Below are positions 9,299 to 16,825 of a stretch of DNA of 64,000 nt, in pieces (within the stretch, counting starts at the first letter, position 1; each line of letters starts with the position of its first letter). This stretch comes from Nonomuraea polychroma. Lineage in GTDB: Bacteria; Actinomycetota; Actinomycetes; Streptosporangiales; Streptosporangiaceae. Under the pieces are notes generated by a model. The model was not told the DNA's origin, ran no database searches, and saw nothing but the letters and a program-made list of their open reading frames with translations. The DNA is taken from NCBI RefSeq assembly GCF_004011505.1, contig NZ_SAUN01000001.1, forward strand, positions 6,165,501-6,229,500, in the 5' to 3' direction. A program made the translations under genes and the position numbers.

Positions 9299-9786
9299 AT
9301 GACGGGGTCCTTGACGCGGCTCGCGACTGCGTGCTGGCCTACGGGGTCCGCAGGACGACCCTCACGGACGTGGCGCGCCGGGCGGGCGTGTCCCGGATGA
9401 CGATCTACCGCCGCTGGCCCGACGTGCGCACGCTCGTCGCCGACGTGATGACCAGGGAATGGGTGCGCGTCGTCGCGGAGCTGGACATGTCGGATCCGGT
9501 GCGCGCGGTGGTCGCCGGGGTGCGGGGGCTGCGCGCGCACCCGCTGTGGCGCAAGATCGTGGAAGCGGATCCCGACCTGCTCATCCCCTACCTGCTCGAC
9601 CGCCGGGGCGCGACCCACGAGGCCGTGCTGCGGGTGCTGGAGCCGGCACTCGGCGACCCTCGCAAGGCCAGGGCGGTGCTGCTGGTGGCACAGTCGTTCC
9701 TGTTGTCGGCGCCCACCATGCTCGACCCCGTGACGCTTGACGAGCTCGACACCGAGCTCGCCGCCCTGCTGGAGGCCTACCTGTGA
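9280..9786 (+). CDS. TetR-family transcriptional regulator
   Basis: 168 aa. The N-terminal helix-turn-helix is clear (RRTTLTDVARRAGVSRMTIY then RRWPDVRTLVADVM, residues ~22-52), followed by a short helical ligand domain. It lies between the divergent AGPS-like gene and glpD. Its stop overlaps the GTG of glpD (GTGA), so repressor and glpD form an operon. The inducer is probably a glycerol-phosphate or lipid-related compound, by context only. Confidence 0.85.
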   Translation: MTSIRHNDGVLDAARDCVLAYGVRRTTLTDVARRAGVSRMTIYRRWPDVRTLVADVMTREWVRVVAELDMSDPVRAVVAGVRGLRAHPLWRKIVEADPDLLIPYLLDRRGATHEAVLRVLEPALGDPRKARAVLLVAQSFLLSAPTMLDPVTLDELDTELAALLEAYL

Positions 9787-11279
9787 AGAGTTCGCTGAAC
9801 GCCCGCCGCCGCGCCCGCGAGCTGCGCGAGGTCGCCGAGGAACGGGTGGACGTGCTCGTGGTGGGGCTCGGCGCGACGGGTGCGGGCGCCGCGCTCGACG
9901 CCGCCTCGCGCGGGCTGAGCGTGGCCGCGATCGACGCCCACGACCTGGCGTTCGGCACGTCCAGGTGGAGCTCGAAGCTGATCCACGGCGGCCTGCGGTA
10001 CCTGGCCAAGGGGCAGCTTGACGTCGCCTACGAGAGCGCGGTCGAGCGCGGGATCCTGCTGCGCAGGACGGCTCCGCACCTGGTCAAGGCGCATCCTTAC
10101 GTGTTGCCGCTGACCCCCGGGGTCTCCCGGCGGCAGACGGCGCTGATCATGGCGGGCTACCGGGCCGGCGATGCCCTGCGCGCCGCCGCGCGCACGCCGC
10201 GCCGCCTGCTCCCCGGCCCGACGCGCCTCAACGCGGCCAGGGCGCACACGCTGGCGCCCGTGGTGAACGTGGACGGCCTGCGCGGCGCGCTGCTGTCGTG
10301 GGACGGCCGGCTGCTCGACGACGCCCGGCTGGTGGTGGCGATCGCCAGGACCGCCGCCGCGCACGGCGCCCGCGTGCTGACCCGCTGCCGTGCGCTGCGG
10401 TTGTCGGACCGCGGCGCCGACGTGCGCGACGAGCTGACGGGCGAGCACTTCACCATCCGCGCCCGGGCGGTGATCAACGCCGCCGGGGTGTGGGCGGGCA
10501 CCCTCGATCCGCAGGTGAAGCTGCGGCCGTCCCGCGGCACGCACCTCGTGCTGAGCCCGGGGACCCTGCCGGGCCTGATCGCCGGCATGCACGTGCCCAT
10601 ACCGGGAGAGAGCAACAGGTTCGCGCTCGTTCTGCCGCAGCGCGACGGCCGCGCGTACGTCGGCCTCACGGACGAGCCCGTGGAGGGGCCCGTGCCCGAC
10701 GTCCCCGAAGTGCCCGAGGAGGACGTGAGAGCGCTCCTGGAGGTGCTGAACGGCATTCTGGGGACTCCGGTGACCAGAGAGGCGGTTGCGGGCGTCTACG
10801 CGGGCCTCAGGCCCCTCCTGGCAGCGGACGGGCGCACGGCGGACCTCTCCCGGAAGCACGCGGTGGTGTCGGACGGCGGCGTGGTCACCGTGGTCGGGGG
10901 CAAGCTGACGACATACCGGCGCATGGCCGAGGACGCGGTGGATCGAGCGGTCTCGTCCAGGAAACTCCCTGCCGGCCGGTGCCGCACACGGAAGATCCCG
11001 CTTGTGGGTGCCGGGCCCCAGCCGTCCGGTTTGCCCACCCGACTGACCGAGCGGTACGGCAGCGAGGCCGGCGCCGTGCACGAGCTCGTGAAGGCGTACC
11101 CGGAGGAGGTCGGGCTCGGCATCACCGAGGGTGAGCTGATGTGGTCGGTCCTGCACGAGGGCGCGCTGGACGAGGGCGACCTGCTGGACAGGCGGACCCG
11201 GATCGGCCTGGTCAGAACGGACAGGGACCGCGCCCTGCCCGCGACACGGGACGTACTGGAGCGAACCAGCCACGCCTGA
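9783..11279 (+). CDS. glpD: Glycerol-3-phosphate dehydrogenase (FAD)
   Basis: 498 aa, oxidising sn-glycerol-3-phosphate to dihydroxyacetone phosphate at the membrane with electrons passed to quinone. It has an N-terminal dinucleotide fold (VLVVGLGATGAGAALDAASR, ~22-41), the family segment SSKLIHGGLRYLAKGQLDVA, the substrate-domain RPSRGTHLVLSP and the GGKLTTYRRMAEDAVD motif near 375. The C-terminal helical domain (YPEEVGLGITEGELMWSVLHEGA) is complete. GTG start overlapping tetR by 4 bp. With the divergent AGPS-like enzyme it suggests a dihydroxyacetone-phosphate-linked lipid pathway. Confidence 0.9.
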   Translation: MKSSLNARRRARELREVAEERVDVLVVGLGATGAGAALDAASRGLSVAAIDAHDLAFGTSRWSSKLIHGGLRYLAKGQLDVAYESAVERGILLRRTAPHLVKAHPYVLPLTPGVSRRQTALIMAGYRAGDALRAAARTPRRLLPGPTRLNAARAHTLAPVVNVDGLRGALLSWDGRLLDDARLVVAIARTAAAHGARVLTRCRALRLSDRGADVRDELTGEHFTIRARAVINAAGVWAGTLDPQVKLRPSRGTHLVLSPGTLPGLIAGMHVPIPGESNRFALVLPQRDGRAYVGLTDEPVEGPVPDVPEVPEEDVRALLEVLNGILGTPVTREAVAGVYAGLRPLLAADGRTADLSRKHAVVSDGGVVTVVGGKLTTYRRMAEDAVDRAVSSRKLPAGRCRTRKIPLVGAGPQPSGLPTRLTERYGSEAGAVHELVKAYPEEVGLGITEGELMWSVLHEGALDEGDLLDRRTRIGLVRTDRDRALPATRDVLERTSHA

Positions 11280-11292
11280 GCCCGCCGATCCG

Positions 11293-11311
11293 TTAGGTTA
11301 GTCTTACCTAA
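11293..11311 (+). promoter_or_regulatory. Iron box (IdeR/DmdR-type operator)
   Basis: The sequence TTAGGTTAGTCTTACCTAA is a 19-bp dyad whose half-sites match in 8 of 9 positions. It is very close to the actinobacterial iron-box consensus recognised by IdeR/DmdR1. It lies 28 bp upstream of the next gene's TTG start, in promoter position, and just after the glpD stop. Iron-dependent repression of the downstream gene is the direct prediction. Confidence 0.8.
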
Positions 11312-11338
11312 TTCAACGGAGAAAGAGGGAGCGAAGCG

Positions 11339-12253
11339 TTGGCGAGGGGCTGCGAGCATCCTGTCGGGTGTCACACCGGGAAGGTGCCCACACTGGCCAG
11401 CGCCACCGTGGGAGCCCGGCTCTGGCTGCTCATCGAGCACAACGGCGCCTGGCCCTCCCATCTGGAAAGCTTCGAACTTCCTGAGAGAATCTCTGAACTC
11501 GTCCGCCGGGCACTCGAACGCGGTATCAGGCCCCAGCTGATCCGCCGCCCCGGCAAGCGGACCCGCCCACGGGAGCAGGGCATCCGTGTGCTATTGGCCT
11601 ACGGCGCGGGCGACCGCCCCTGGCTGGCCGGCGGCGTCATCGCAGGTCCTGACGATCTTGACCTGGACGCGCTGGTGGCCGGAGTGGTCCCGGAGTCCTG
11701 CATACTTGAAGACGAGCCGGTATTTCTGGTCTGCACGCACGCCAAGCGCAATGTGTGCTGCGCCCGCATTGGACTACCCCTCGCTCGGTTCCTGGCCGAT
11801 TCTCTGCCGGACAGAGTGTGGGAAACGTCACACGTTGGCGGCGATCGCTACGCCGCCAACCTCGTGTGCTTGCCACACGGAATTTTCTACGGCAGCATGT
11901 CTCAGGCTGCTGCACTGGCAGCGGCTAACGCGTACCGGTCGGGCGAGGTCATTCTCGACCGCTACCGGGGACGCGCAGGCATCCCTGAGCCATTGCAAGC
12001 CGTCGAGCACTTCGCCCGAGCCCATACGGGAGAGCGCTCCGTCGGCGCGGTGGCCGTGGAATCCTCCAGGTCGGACGGTGACGTCACCGTAGCCATCGTG
12101 CGTTGCGGCGACGTCCGGCTCCAGGTTGTGGTTGAGCCATCGGCGTTCACAGCGCCGTGTGGCACGGCTTGCGCCGAGACGATCACCACCTACCGGCTGG
12201 TTTCGCTGGACAGGCTCGCGCCTGTGCGGTACGCCACGCCTGCTCTTGCCTGA
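11339..12253 (+). CDS. Sucrase/ferredoxin-like family protein
   Basis: 304 aa of the Suc_Fer-like (thioredoxin-fold [2Fe-2S]-type) family. Signatures are FLVCTHAKRNVCCARIGLPL (Cys near 136, 142-143) and TSHVGGDRYAANLVCLPHG. The TTG start at 11339 is preceded by GAAAGAGGGAG, which fits well; no better start is seen. Members of this family often sit beside siderophore genes and may act as ferric-siderophore reductases. The iron box immediately upstream supports an iron-limitation role, though no siderophore gene is in the window. Its base composition looks less GC-rich than its neighbours. Confidence 0.85.
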   Translation: MARGCEHPVGCHTGKVPTLASATVGARLWLLIEHNGAWPSHLESFELPERISELVRRALERGIRPQLIRRPGKRTRPREQGIRVLLAYGAGDRPWLAGGVIAGPDDLDLDALVAGVVPESCILEDEPVFLVCTHAKRNVCCARIGLPLARFLADSLPDRVWETSHVGGDRYAANLVCLPHGIFYGSMSQAAALAAANAYRSGEVILDRYRGRAGIPEPLQAVEHFARAHTGERSVGAVAVESSRSDGDVTVAIVRCGDVRLQVVVEPSAFTAPCGTACAETITTYRLVSLDRLAPVRYATPALA

Positions 12254-12352
12254 ACAGGGAACATCACGGCCTTACGTTGCGTTGGAACAGTGACGCCAAA
12301 AGCGTCCAATGCGGCTCAAATCCGAAATACCTCTCACGAAGGTGGTTTTCTC

Positions 12353-12664
12353 ATGTCTCAGGTACGTCGGCAGCTCGCCCGCCCGCGCCCCAGCTGGGGT
12401 TGGCAGGATGATGCCGCGTGCCGGGGTGAGGACCTCGTGCTCTTCTTCGGCCCCGACGGGGAGCGGCAGCCCGAGCGTGACGTACGTGAGCGGAAGGCCA
12501 AGGCGATCTGCGCCCAGTGCCCCGTCCGCACCGAGTGCCTTGACTACGCGCTGTCCCGGCCCGAGAAGTACGGCACGTGGGGCGGTCTCAACGAAGACGA
12601 GCGCGCCTCCGAGCGGCGCCGTCGCATGCGCCGCGCGGCCAGCGCCGGCATCTCCGCCGCCTGA
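12353..12664 (+). CDS. WhiB-family iron-sulfur regulator
   Basis: 103 aa. Four cysteines (C23, C53, C56, C62) in the C-x29-C-x2-C-x5-C pattern bind a [4Fe-4S] cluster. They are followed by the turn GTWGG (74-78) and a basic RRRRMRR tail for DNA binding. WhiB-like proteins bind domain 4 of the principal sigma factor. Which subclass (WhiB3/WhiD-like by the GERQPERD insert, or another) I cannot settle. The frame is open from 12290, but ATG 12353 has GAAGGTGG upstream and starts at the family N-terminus. Confidence 0.9.
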   Translation: MSQVRRQLARPRPSWGWQDDAACRGEDLVLFFGPDGERQPERDVRERKAKAICAQCPVRTECLDYALSRPEKYGTWGGLNEDERASERRRRMRRAASAGISAA

Positions 12665-12688
12665 CATACCCGGCAGCGTCACCATCGC

Positions 12689-12779
12689 GTGATCAAGCAG
12701 TTGTGCCGATGAACCGGAGCCTGGCCTTCCATGCCCAGGCTCCGGCGAACCCGGTCGGGACAACTGCCTGATCAGGCAC
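12689..12779. other. Two-tier long hairpin between convergent genes
   Basis: The outer arms GATCAAGCAGTTGTGCCGA (12691-12709) and its near complement at 12756-12774 pair over 19 bp with two mismatches. The inner arms CCGGAGCCTGG (12714-12724) and CCAGGCTCCGG (12735-12745) pair perfectly around a 10-nt loop. It lies downstream of whiB and downstream of the opposing YbaB-like gene, so a bidirectional terminator is the simplest reading. There is no T-tract. Confidence 0.6.
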
Positions 12780-12808
12780 CACGATCGCCGCGCTCCCCCG
12801 GCGCGGCG

Positions 12809-13189
12809 TCATCTCCACTGAGCGTTCATGACACGCTCCATCTGTGCGGCGGCCTCCCCGGGCTCGAACCCGGGCAGGCCCTCGCGCATCAACTCCTCCG
12901 TACGGCGCGCCACGTCGAGCCCGGCCCGCGCGACCGCCTCCAGCACTTCTTCCGACAGCGTCACGCTGTCCATGCGCATGGCCCGCGGCTTGATGGTCAC
13001 GTCGAGCACCCGGCCGTTCCCCGCCACCGTGGCCTCGACCTGACCTGACGGGCTCTCGCCCACACCCCTGAGCTCGTCGAGCGCGGCTTGCGCCCGCTCC
13101 ACCCATGCCAGGATTCTGTCCGCCTCGTCCTCGGCTCGCCTGATGTCCTCATCTCGGATGCCGGCCGGGTCCATGCGGAAATCGTGCAC
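12809..13189 (-). CDS. YbaB/EbfC-like protein
   Basis: 126 aa, predicted coiled coil then a small beta-sheet core: ADEADRILAWVERAQAALDELRGVGES, then GQVEATVAGNGRVLDVTIKP, then a C-terminal helix ending VMNAQWR. This is the layout of the YbaB nucleoid-associated family, in the divergent subgroup often linked to WXG100-type secretion genes in actinomycetes. It ends 9 bp after the paralogue upstream and is divergent from the WXG-like/toxin operon. It may be a chaperone-like partner rather than a nucleoid protein; that is inference. Confidence 0.7.
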   Translation of the reverse strand: MHDFRMDPAGIRDEDIRRAEDEADRILAWVERAQAALDELRGVGESPSGQVEATVAGNGRVLDVTIKPRAMRMDSVTLSEEVLEAVARAGLDVARRTEELMREGLPGFEPGEAAAQMERVMNAQWR

Positions 13190-13198
13190 GCTCGCCTC

Positions 13199-13591
13199 TC
13201 AGCTGATCAGATTACGGGCGACCTGTTCGACCCTGTCACGAATGAACGTCTCGTCGAGCGGCTGGGGCATGTGCTCGGTGTCGGCCATGGCGTCGTCCGT
13301 GATCCGCCGGACCCGCGTCTCGGCCTCCCGCTGGGCGTCCTGGAGCACCGCCGTCACCTGCTTGCCGAGCGCCGCGTGGTCGAGCCGCATCACGCGCGGA
13401 TCCAGGCGCAGCTCCACGATGCCGCCCCGCCCGTCGGCCACGGCCCGCACCATGCCGTCGGAGCTCTCGGCCCTCCCGCTCACGTCGCGCAGCTCGGCCT
13501 GCGCCTGCCGCAGGCGGGCCATCATGCGCGCGCCCTGGCTCAGGACCCGCTCCATGTGCTCGGCATCCGCCTCCGGTGAAGGTGTCGTCAT
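13199..13591 (-). CDS. YbaB/EbfC-like protein, second copy
   Basis: 130 aa with the same build as the adjacent gene: helix MERVLSQGARMMARLRQAQAELRDVSG, strand region DGMVRAVADGRGGIVELRLD, then long helix AALGKQVTAVLQDAQREAETR. The two share layout and short motifs (RVMRLD versus RAMRMD) but are clearly diverged, so the duplication is old. ATG 13591. It is probably the first gene of a two-gene operon read away from the WXG-like gene, with a 132-bp divergent promoter region between them. Confidence 0.7.
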   Translation of the reverse strand: MTTPSPEADAEHMERVLSQGARMMARLRQAQAELRDVSGRAESSDGMVRAVADGRGGIVELRLDPRVMRLDHAALGKQVTAVLQDAQREAETRVRRITDDAMADTEHMPQPLDETFIRDRVEQVARNLIS

Positions 13592-13723
13592 GGTCGACTC
13601 CCGCTGTTGGCAGTGATTGCTCAGCAGTTTGTCACATGATCGACAATCTTGTTCAAAGCGAGATGGATCACGAAATTTATGATCACGGCGCGTTCAGCGA
13701 TCGTTCGCACTAAGGTCTTCCGC

Positions 13724-14050
13724 ATGAGTTCGGGGCTTGAAATCGACCGGGATTCTGTGGAGCGCTACGCCACCGCGATGCGGGTGCACGGAGAGGACTA
13801 CGCCGCGGCGCTGGAGCGGCTCAGGGAGCGTGGCGTGGGCGGCGCCTCCTGGGGAGGCGCCGGCGGCCTGCTGTCCATGCTGCTCGGCCCGTACGCCGAA
13901 GCCACGGCGCTCGGGCTCGAGGCCATGACCGGGATCTCCGGGGCCATGGGCGACACGGGCAACGGGCTGAGCCTGGCCTCCGCGAACACGCGTGAGGGCG
14001 AGCGGGCCGGCGTGGACCAGGCGCGTGCTCTCGCGGACAGGTGGACCTGA
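13724..14050 (+). CDS. WXG100-like secretion partner
   Basis: 108 aa, helical with a central turn containing W43 (ASWGGAGG), the position of the WXG turn in ESAT-6/WXG100 proteins. N-terminal helix DSVERYATAMRVHGEDYAAA, C-terminal helix after ALGLEAMTGISGAMGD. There is no signal peptide, as expected for type VII-like substrates. The frame is open upstream, but ATG 13724 gives the usual length. It ends 1 bp before the next gene's ATG, implying a co-translated pair that may be secreted as a heterodimer. No type VII secretion machinery is in the window. Confidence 0.6.
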   Translation: MSSGLEIDRDSVERYATAMRVHGEDYAAALERLRERGVGGASWGGAGGLLSMLLGPYAEATALGLEAMTGISGAMGDTGNGLSLASANTREGERAGVDQARALADRWT

Positions 14051-14051
14051 C

Positions 14052-15005
14052 ATGGCCATGACCTTCCCCCCCGAAGTGCACGGGATGCTGCACGACATGG
14101 GCCTGGAAATGGAGCCCGGGGACGAGGACGAGGTACTCAAGGACTCCTACGCCTGGCGGACCGTGCTGGCCGTGGCCGAGCCCACCGCGGCCGGAGCCGA
14201 CGCCGCGGTCAGCGGAACGCGGCAGGCCTACCACGGCGAGGGAAGCACCGCGCTGGCCGGCTATTGGGGCGAGACCGGCGGTGACGGCGGGCATCAGAGC
14301 CAGGCGATCGCGGCGGCCAGGTCCGCCCCTGTCGTGCTGGAGAACACCGCCTGGCTGACGACCGGAGTCAAGATCGCTATCGGCACCGCCGCGGTCATCA
14401 CGACCGTGCGGGTGGCCAGGGCGTTGCTGATGGGCGGGCCGTACGGCGGCGCCCTCGCCACCGCGGAGATGCTCCGCTCGCGCGCCCTGATCCTCCGGGT
14501 CAAGCGAGAGGGCATGGAGGGGGCGGGCAGGGTCATCGCGCCGGCGCTCAACCGGCTCCTCACCCAGCGGTTCCGCCGCATCGTGGAGATGCTGCGGCGC
14601 CCCGGAGGCGGCGGCCCGACCCCGGCGCTTGCCGGTCCCGGGCGCGCGCTCGCGGGGCCGAGGAACGTGGGCCCGCGAGCGACGACCGGCCCGAGTCACG
14701 TGCGCGACCGCATGGCCGCGATGGGCCGCAGCAACAAGAACGCGCGACAAGGCGGCAACGGGCGCCGCGGCGGAGGCGGCCGCGGCGGGAGCAAGAAGGA
14801 CAGCACGGACGGCACCACGTCACACGCCAATCAGCGCCAGGGCCAGCGTGGCGTCAGCGATGACATGGTCAATCAGACGATCAAGAACGGGCAGTCGAAG
14901 CCCGGCAACCAGCCGGGTACCACCGTCCATGAGACCCAGAACATGCGTGTCGTGACGAACAGACGAGGCGGCATCATCTCGGTCATCCGGAAGAACAAGA
15001 AATAG
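14052..15005 (+). CDS. Predicted type VII-secreted polymorphic toxin with C-terminal RNase-like domain
   Basis: 317 aa in modules. Residues 1-95 are a WXG-like helical domain (YWGET near 71-75). Residues 102-127 are strongly hydrophobic. A basic helical stretch runs to ~183. Residues 185-260 are a Gly/Arg/Lys/Ser-rich linker. A compact ~50-residue tail (268-317) begins VSDDMVNQTIKNG and ends RRGGIISVIRK. The tail resembles small BECR-fold/DUF4258-type RNase toxins seen at the ends of contact-dependent toxins; this is from memory, not a search. The downstream DUF2283-like gene would be the immunity protein. Confidence 0.6.
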   Translation: MAMTFPPEVHGMLHDMGLEMEPGDEDEVLKDSYAWRTVLAVAEPTAAGADAAVSGTRQAYHGEGSTALAGYWGETGGDGGHQSQAIAAARSAPVVLENTAWLTTGVKIAIGTAAVITTVRVARALLMGGPYGGALATAEMLRSRALILRVKREGMEGAGRVIAPALNRLLTQRFRRIVEMLRRPGGGGPTPALAGPGRALAGPRNVGPRATTGPSHVRDRMAAMGRSNKNARQGGNGRRGGGGRGGSKKDSTDGTTSHANQRQGQRGVSDDMVNQTIKNGQSKPGNQPGTTVHETQNMRVVTNRRGGIISVIRKNKK

Positions 15006-15025
15006 TCACCGCTGAAAGGTCTGAC

Positions 15026-15289
15026 TTGCGGATCGAGCACGACGACGAGAACGACGTCGCCTACATCTACCTCGTGGACGAGATCGGCGAAGGTGAGGCG
15101 GAGTCGCAGGTCCTGGTGGAGCGCGAGGGCATGCCGGGAGAACTGGTGCTGGACTTCGACGCCGGGGGCCGCCTCCTCGGGGTCGAGGTCCTCGGGGCGT
15201 CGGCCATCCTGCGGCCGGAGGTCCTCGCGCTGGCGCACGAGGACGACGAGGAGCCCCCGCCCACCGCGTACGGGCTGCCTTCGCGTTAG
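15026..15289 (+). CDS. DUF2283-like protein, probable immunity factor
   Basis: 87 aa. The N-terminus RIEHDDENDVAYIYLVD, followed by VLDFDAGGRLLGVEVLGAS, is the hallmark of DUF2283, a small beta-rich family frequently found next to DUF4258-type toxins as antitoxin. It starts 20 bp after the predicted toxin stop at a TTG preceded by GAAAGG. Its acidic composition is suited to neutralising a basic RNase. The family match is by recognisable motif; the immunity role is inferred from position. Confidence 0.75.
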   Translation: MRIEHDDENDVAYIYLVDEIGEGEAESQVLVEREGMPGELVLDFDAGGRLLGVEVLGASAILRPEVLALAHEDDEEPPPTAYGLPSR

Positions 15290-15332
15290 CGTCACCGCAC
15301 GCCCTCGGGCACCGTGGCGCCGCACCATACGG

Positions 15333-15372
15333 GGGCGATGACAGCCGGGCCGACATCTGGCGGTCATCGCCC
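15333..15372 (+). terminator. Hairpin terminator of the toxin/immunity operon
   Basis: GGGCGATGAC (15333-15342) and GTCATCGCCC (15363-15372) form a perfect 10-bp stem with a 20-nt loop, 43 bp after the immunity gene. It is followed by GTTGCCGTCCGTT rather than a clean T-run, as is usual for actinomycete terminators. Confidence 0.6.
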
Positions 15373-15422
15373 GTTGCCGTCCGTTCGGAATGCCGTCATA
15401 TGGCCGCCCTAGGGTGCCCGCC

Positions 15423-16628
15423 ATGAAACGCATCGCCATCCTGCTGGCCGCGGGCGCGGCGGCCCTGTCCATAGCCGCTCCCGCCGCCGCCGACCCCGGC
15501 CGTCACGGCACCCAGCCCGGTTTCGGGCAGGCCACGCTGACGGGGTTCGCCTCGCTGCCCGCGCTGACCTTCGTCCCCGGCAGCGAGCCGTCGGGATCGT
15601 CCCTCGGAACCGCGCCTGTCAACGGGGTCACGCCGCCGTTCCCCGGCCAGCCCGTGCAGGGCTTCAGCGGCATCGTCCGCCGCCACGACGGCACGTTCGA
15701 GGTGCTGTCCGACAACGGCTTCGGCAACAAGGCCAACAGCGCCGACTTCCTGCTGCGGGTGCACCGCGTCAAGCCGGATTTCGCGGCGAAGTCCGTCCAG
15801 GTGCTCGGCGGGTTCAACCTGACCGACCCGCGCGGGCTGGTGCCGTTCCCGCTCACCAGGAAGGACCGCACGCTCACCGGCGCCGACTTCGACGTCGAGT
15901 CGATCGTGCGCACGGTGGACGGCACGTACTGGATCGGCGACGAGTTCGGCCCGTTCCTGCTGCACTTCGACCGCAAGGGCCGGCTGATGGAGGCCCCGAT
16001 CGAGCTGCCGGGCGTCCGCGCGCCCGAGAACCCGAACCTGAACGGCGCCCAGCCCAACCTCGGCGGCAGCAAGGGCTTCGAGGGGATGGCCAGGTCCGTG
16101 GACGGCCGCCACCTCTACCCGCTGCTCGAGGGCACGGTCGCCGGCGACCCTGCGGGGACGCTGCGGATGAACGAGTTCGACCTGCGCGAGCGGGCCTACA
16201 CCGGGCGGCGGTGGACGTACCGGCTGGACTCGTCCTCCCACGCCATCGGCGACGCGATCGCGGTCGACGCCGACCGGTTCCTGATCATCGAGCGGGACAA
16301 CCTGCAGGGCGACGCCGCGCAGGTCAAGCGCATCTACCTGGCGGACATGCGGGACAAGGACGGCGACGGCGCGCTCGACAAGACCCTGGTCGCCGACCTG
16401 CTGAACATCGCCGACCCGCGTGGGCTCGGTGGCGCGCCGGGGACGTTCAGGTTCCCGTTCCAGACGATCGAGGACGTCGTCATCCTCGACGACCGCACGC
16501 TCGGCGTGCTGGACGACAACAACTTCCCCTTCTCCAACGGCCGCACGCCGGGCAAGCCGGATGACAACGAGTTCATCACCCTCCGCCTGACCGGCGGCCT
16601 CAAGGCGGACCCGCGCGTCTACCGGTAG
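15423..16628 (+). CDS. Secreted esterase-like/phytase-like protein
   Basis: 401 aa with a Sec signal peptide (MKRIAILLAAGAAALSIAAP, cleavage near AAAD at 22-24). The mature part is a beta-propeller-like domain of the 'esterase-like activity of phytase' family: FSGIVRRHDGTFEVLSDNGFG, DFDVESIVRTVDGTYWIGDEFGPF, GFEGMARSVDGRHLYPLLEG, LGVLDDNNFPFS. It is probably an extracellular phosphatase/phosphodiesterase; substrate unknown. The ATG at 15423 is chosen because it opens the signal peptide. Confidence 0.85.
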   Translation: MKRIAILLAAGAAALSIAAPAAADPGRHGTQPGFGQATLTGFASLPALTFVPGSEPSGSSLGTAPVNGVTPPFPGQPVQGFSGIVRRHDGTFEVLSDNGFGNKANSADFLLRVHRVKPDFAAKSVQVLGGFNLTDPRGLVPFPLTRKDRTLTGADFDVESIVRTVDGTYWIGDEFGPFLLHFDRKGRLMEAPIELPGVRAPENPNLNGAQPNLGGSKGFEGMARSVDGRHLYPLLEGTVAGDPAGTLRMNEFDLRERAYTGRRWTYRLDSSSHAIGDAIAVDADRFLIIERDNLQGDAAQVKRIYLADMRDKDGDGALDKTLVADLLNIADPRGLGGAPGTFRFPFQTIEDVVILDDRTLGVLDDNNFPFSNGRTPGKPDDNEFITLRLTGGLKADPRVYR

Positions 16629-16638
16629 GCGCCACCCG

Positions 16639-16669
16639 GTTCGGCCGGTGGCCCGCCCACCGGCCGAAC
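16639..16669 (+). terminator. 13-bp stem terminator
   Basis: GTTCGGCCGGTGG (16639-16651) pairs perfectly with CCACCGGCCGAAC (16657-16669) around a 5-nt loop. It lies 11 bp after the phytase-like gene stop. Nothing else is recognisable between here and the DUF397 gene end at 16826. Confidence 0.75.
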
Positions 16670-16825
16670 GTGATCCTTCGCTACGTCGCGTTCGCCGGCG
16701 GGGGCCACCGGCCGCGGCCGGCTCCCGGGCGCCCGCGACTGACCGAGTGGCGCCGGCGCGGCGCGCCCCGCGACTGACCCAGGGTGACCGAAATCCGGCC
16801 CTGGACTCGCCCGTAATCCGGCCTC

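Noticed and set aside
12809..13591. YbaB-like genes as the housekeeping ybaB beside recR/dnaX
   Set aside because: Sequences are the diverged actinobacterial subgroup and no recombination genes are adjacent.
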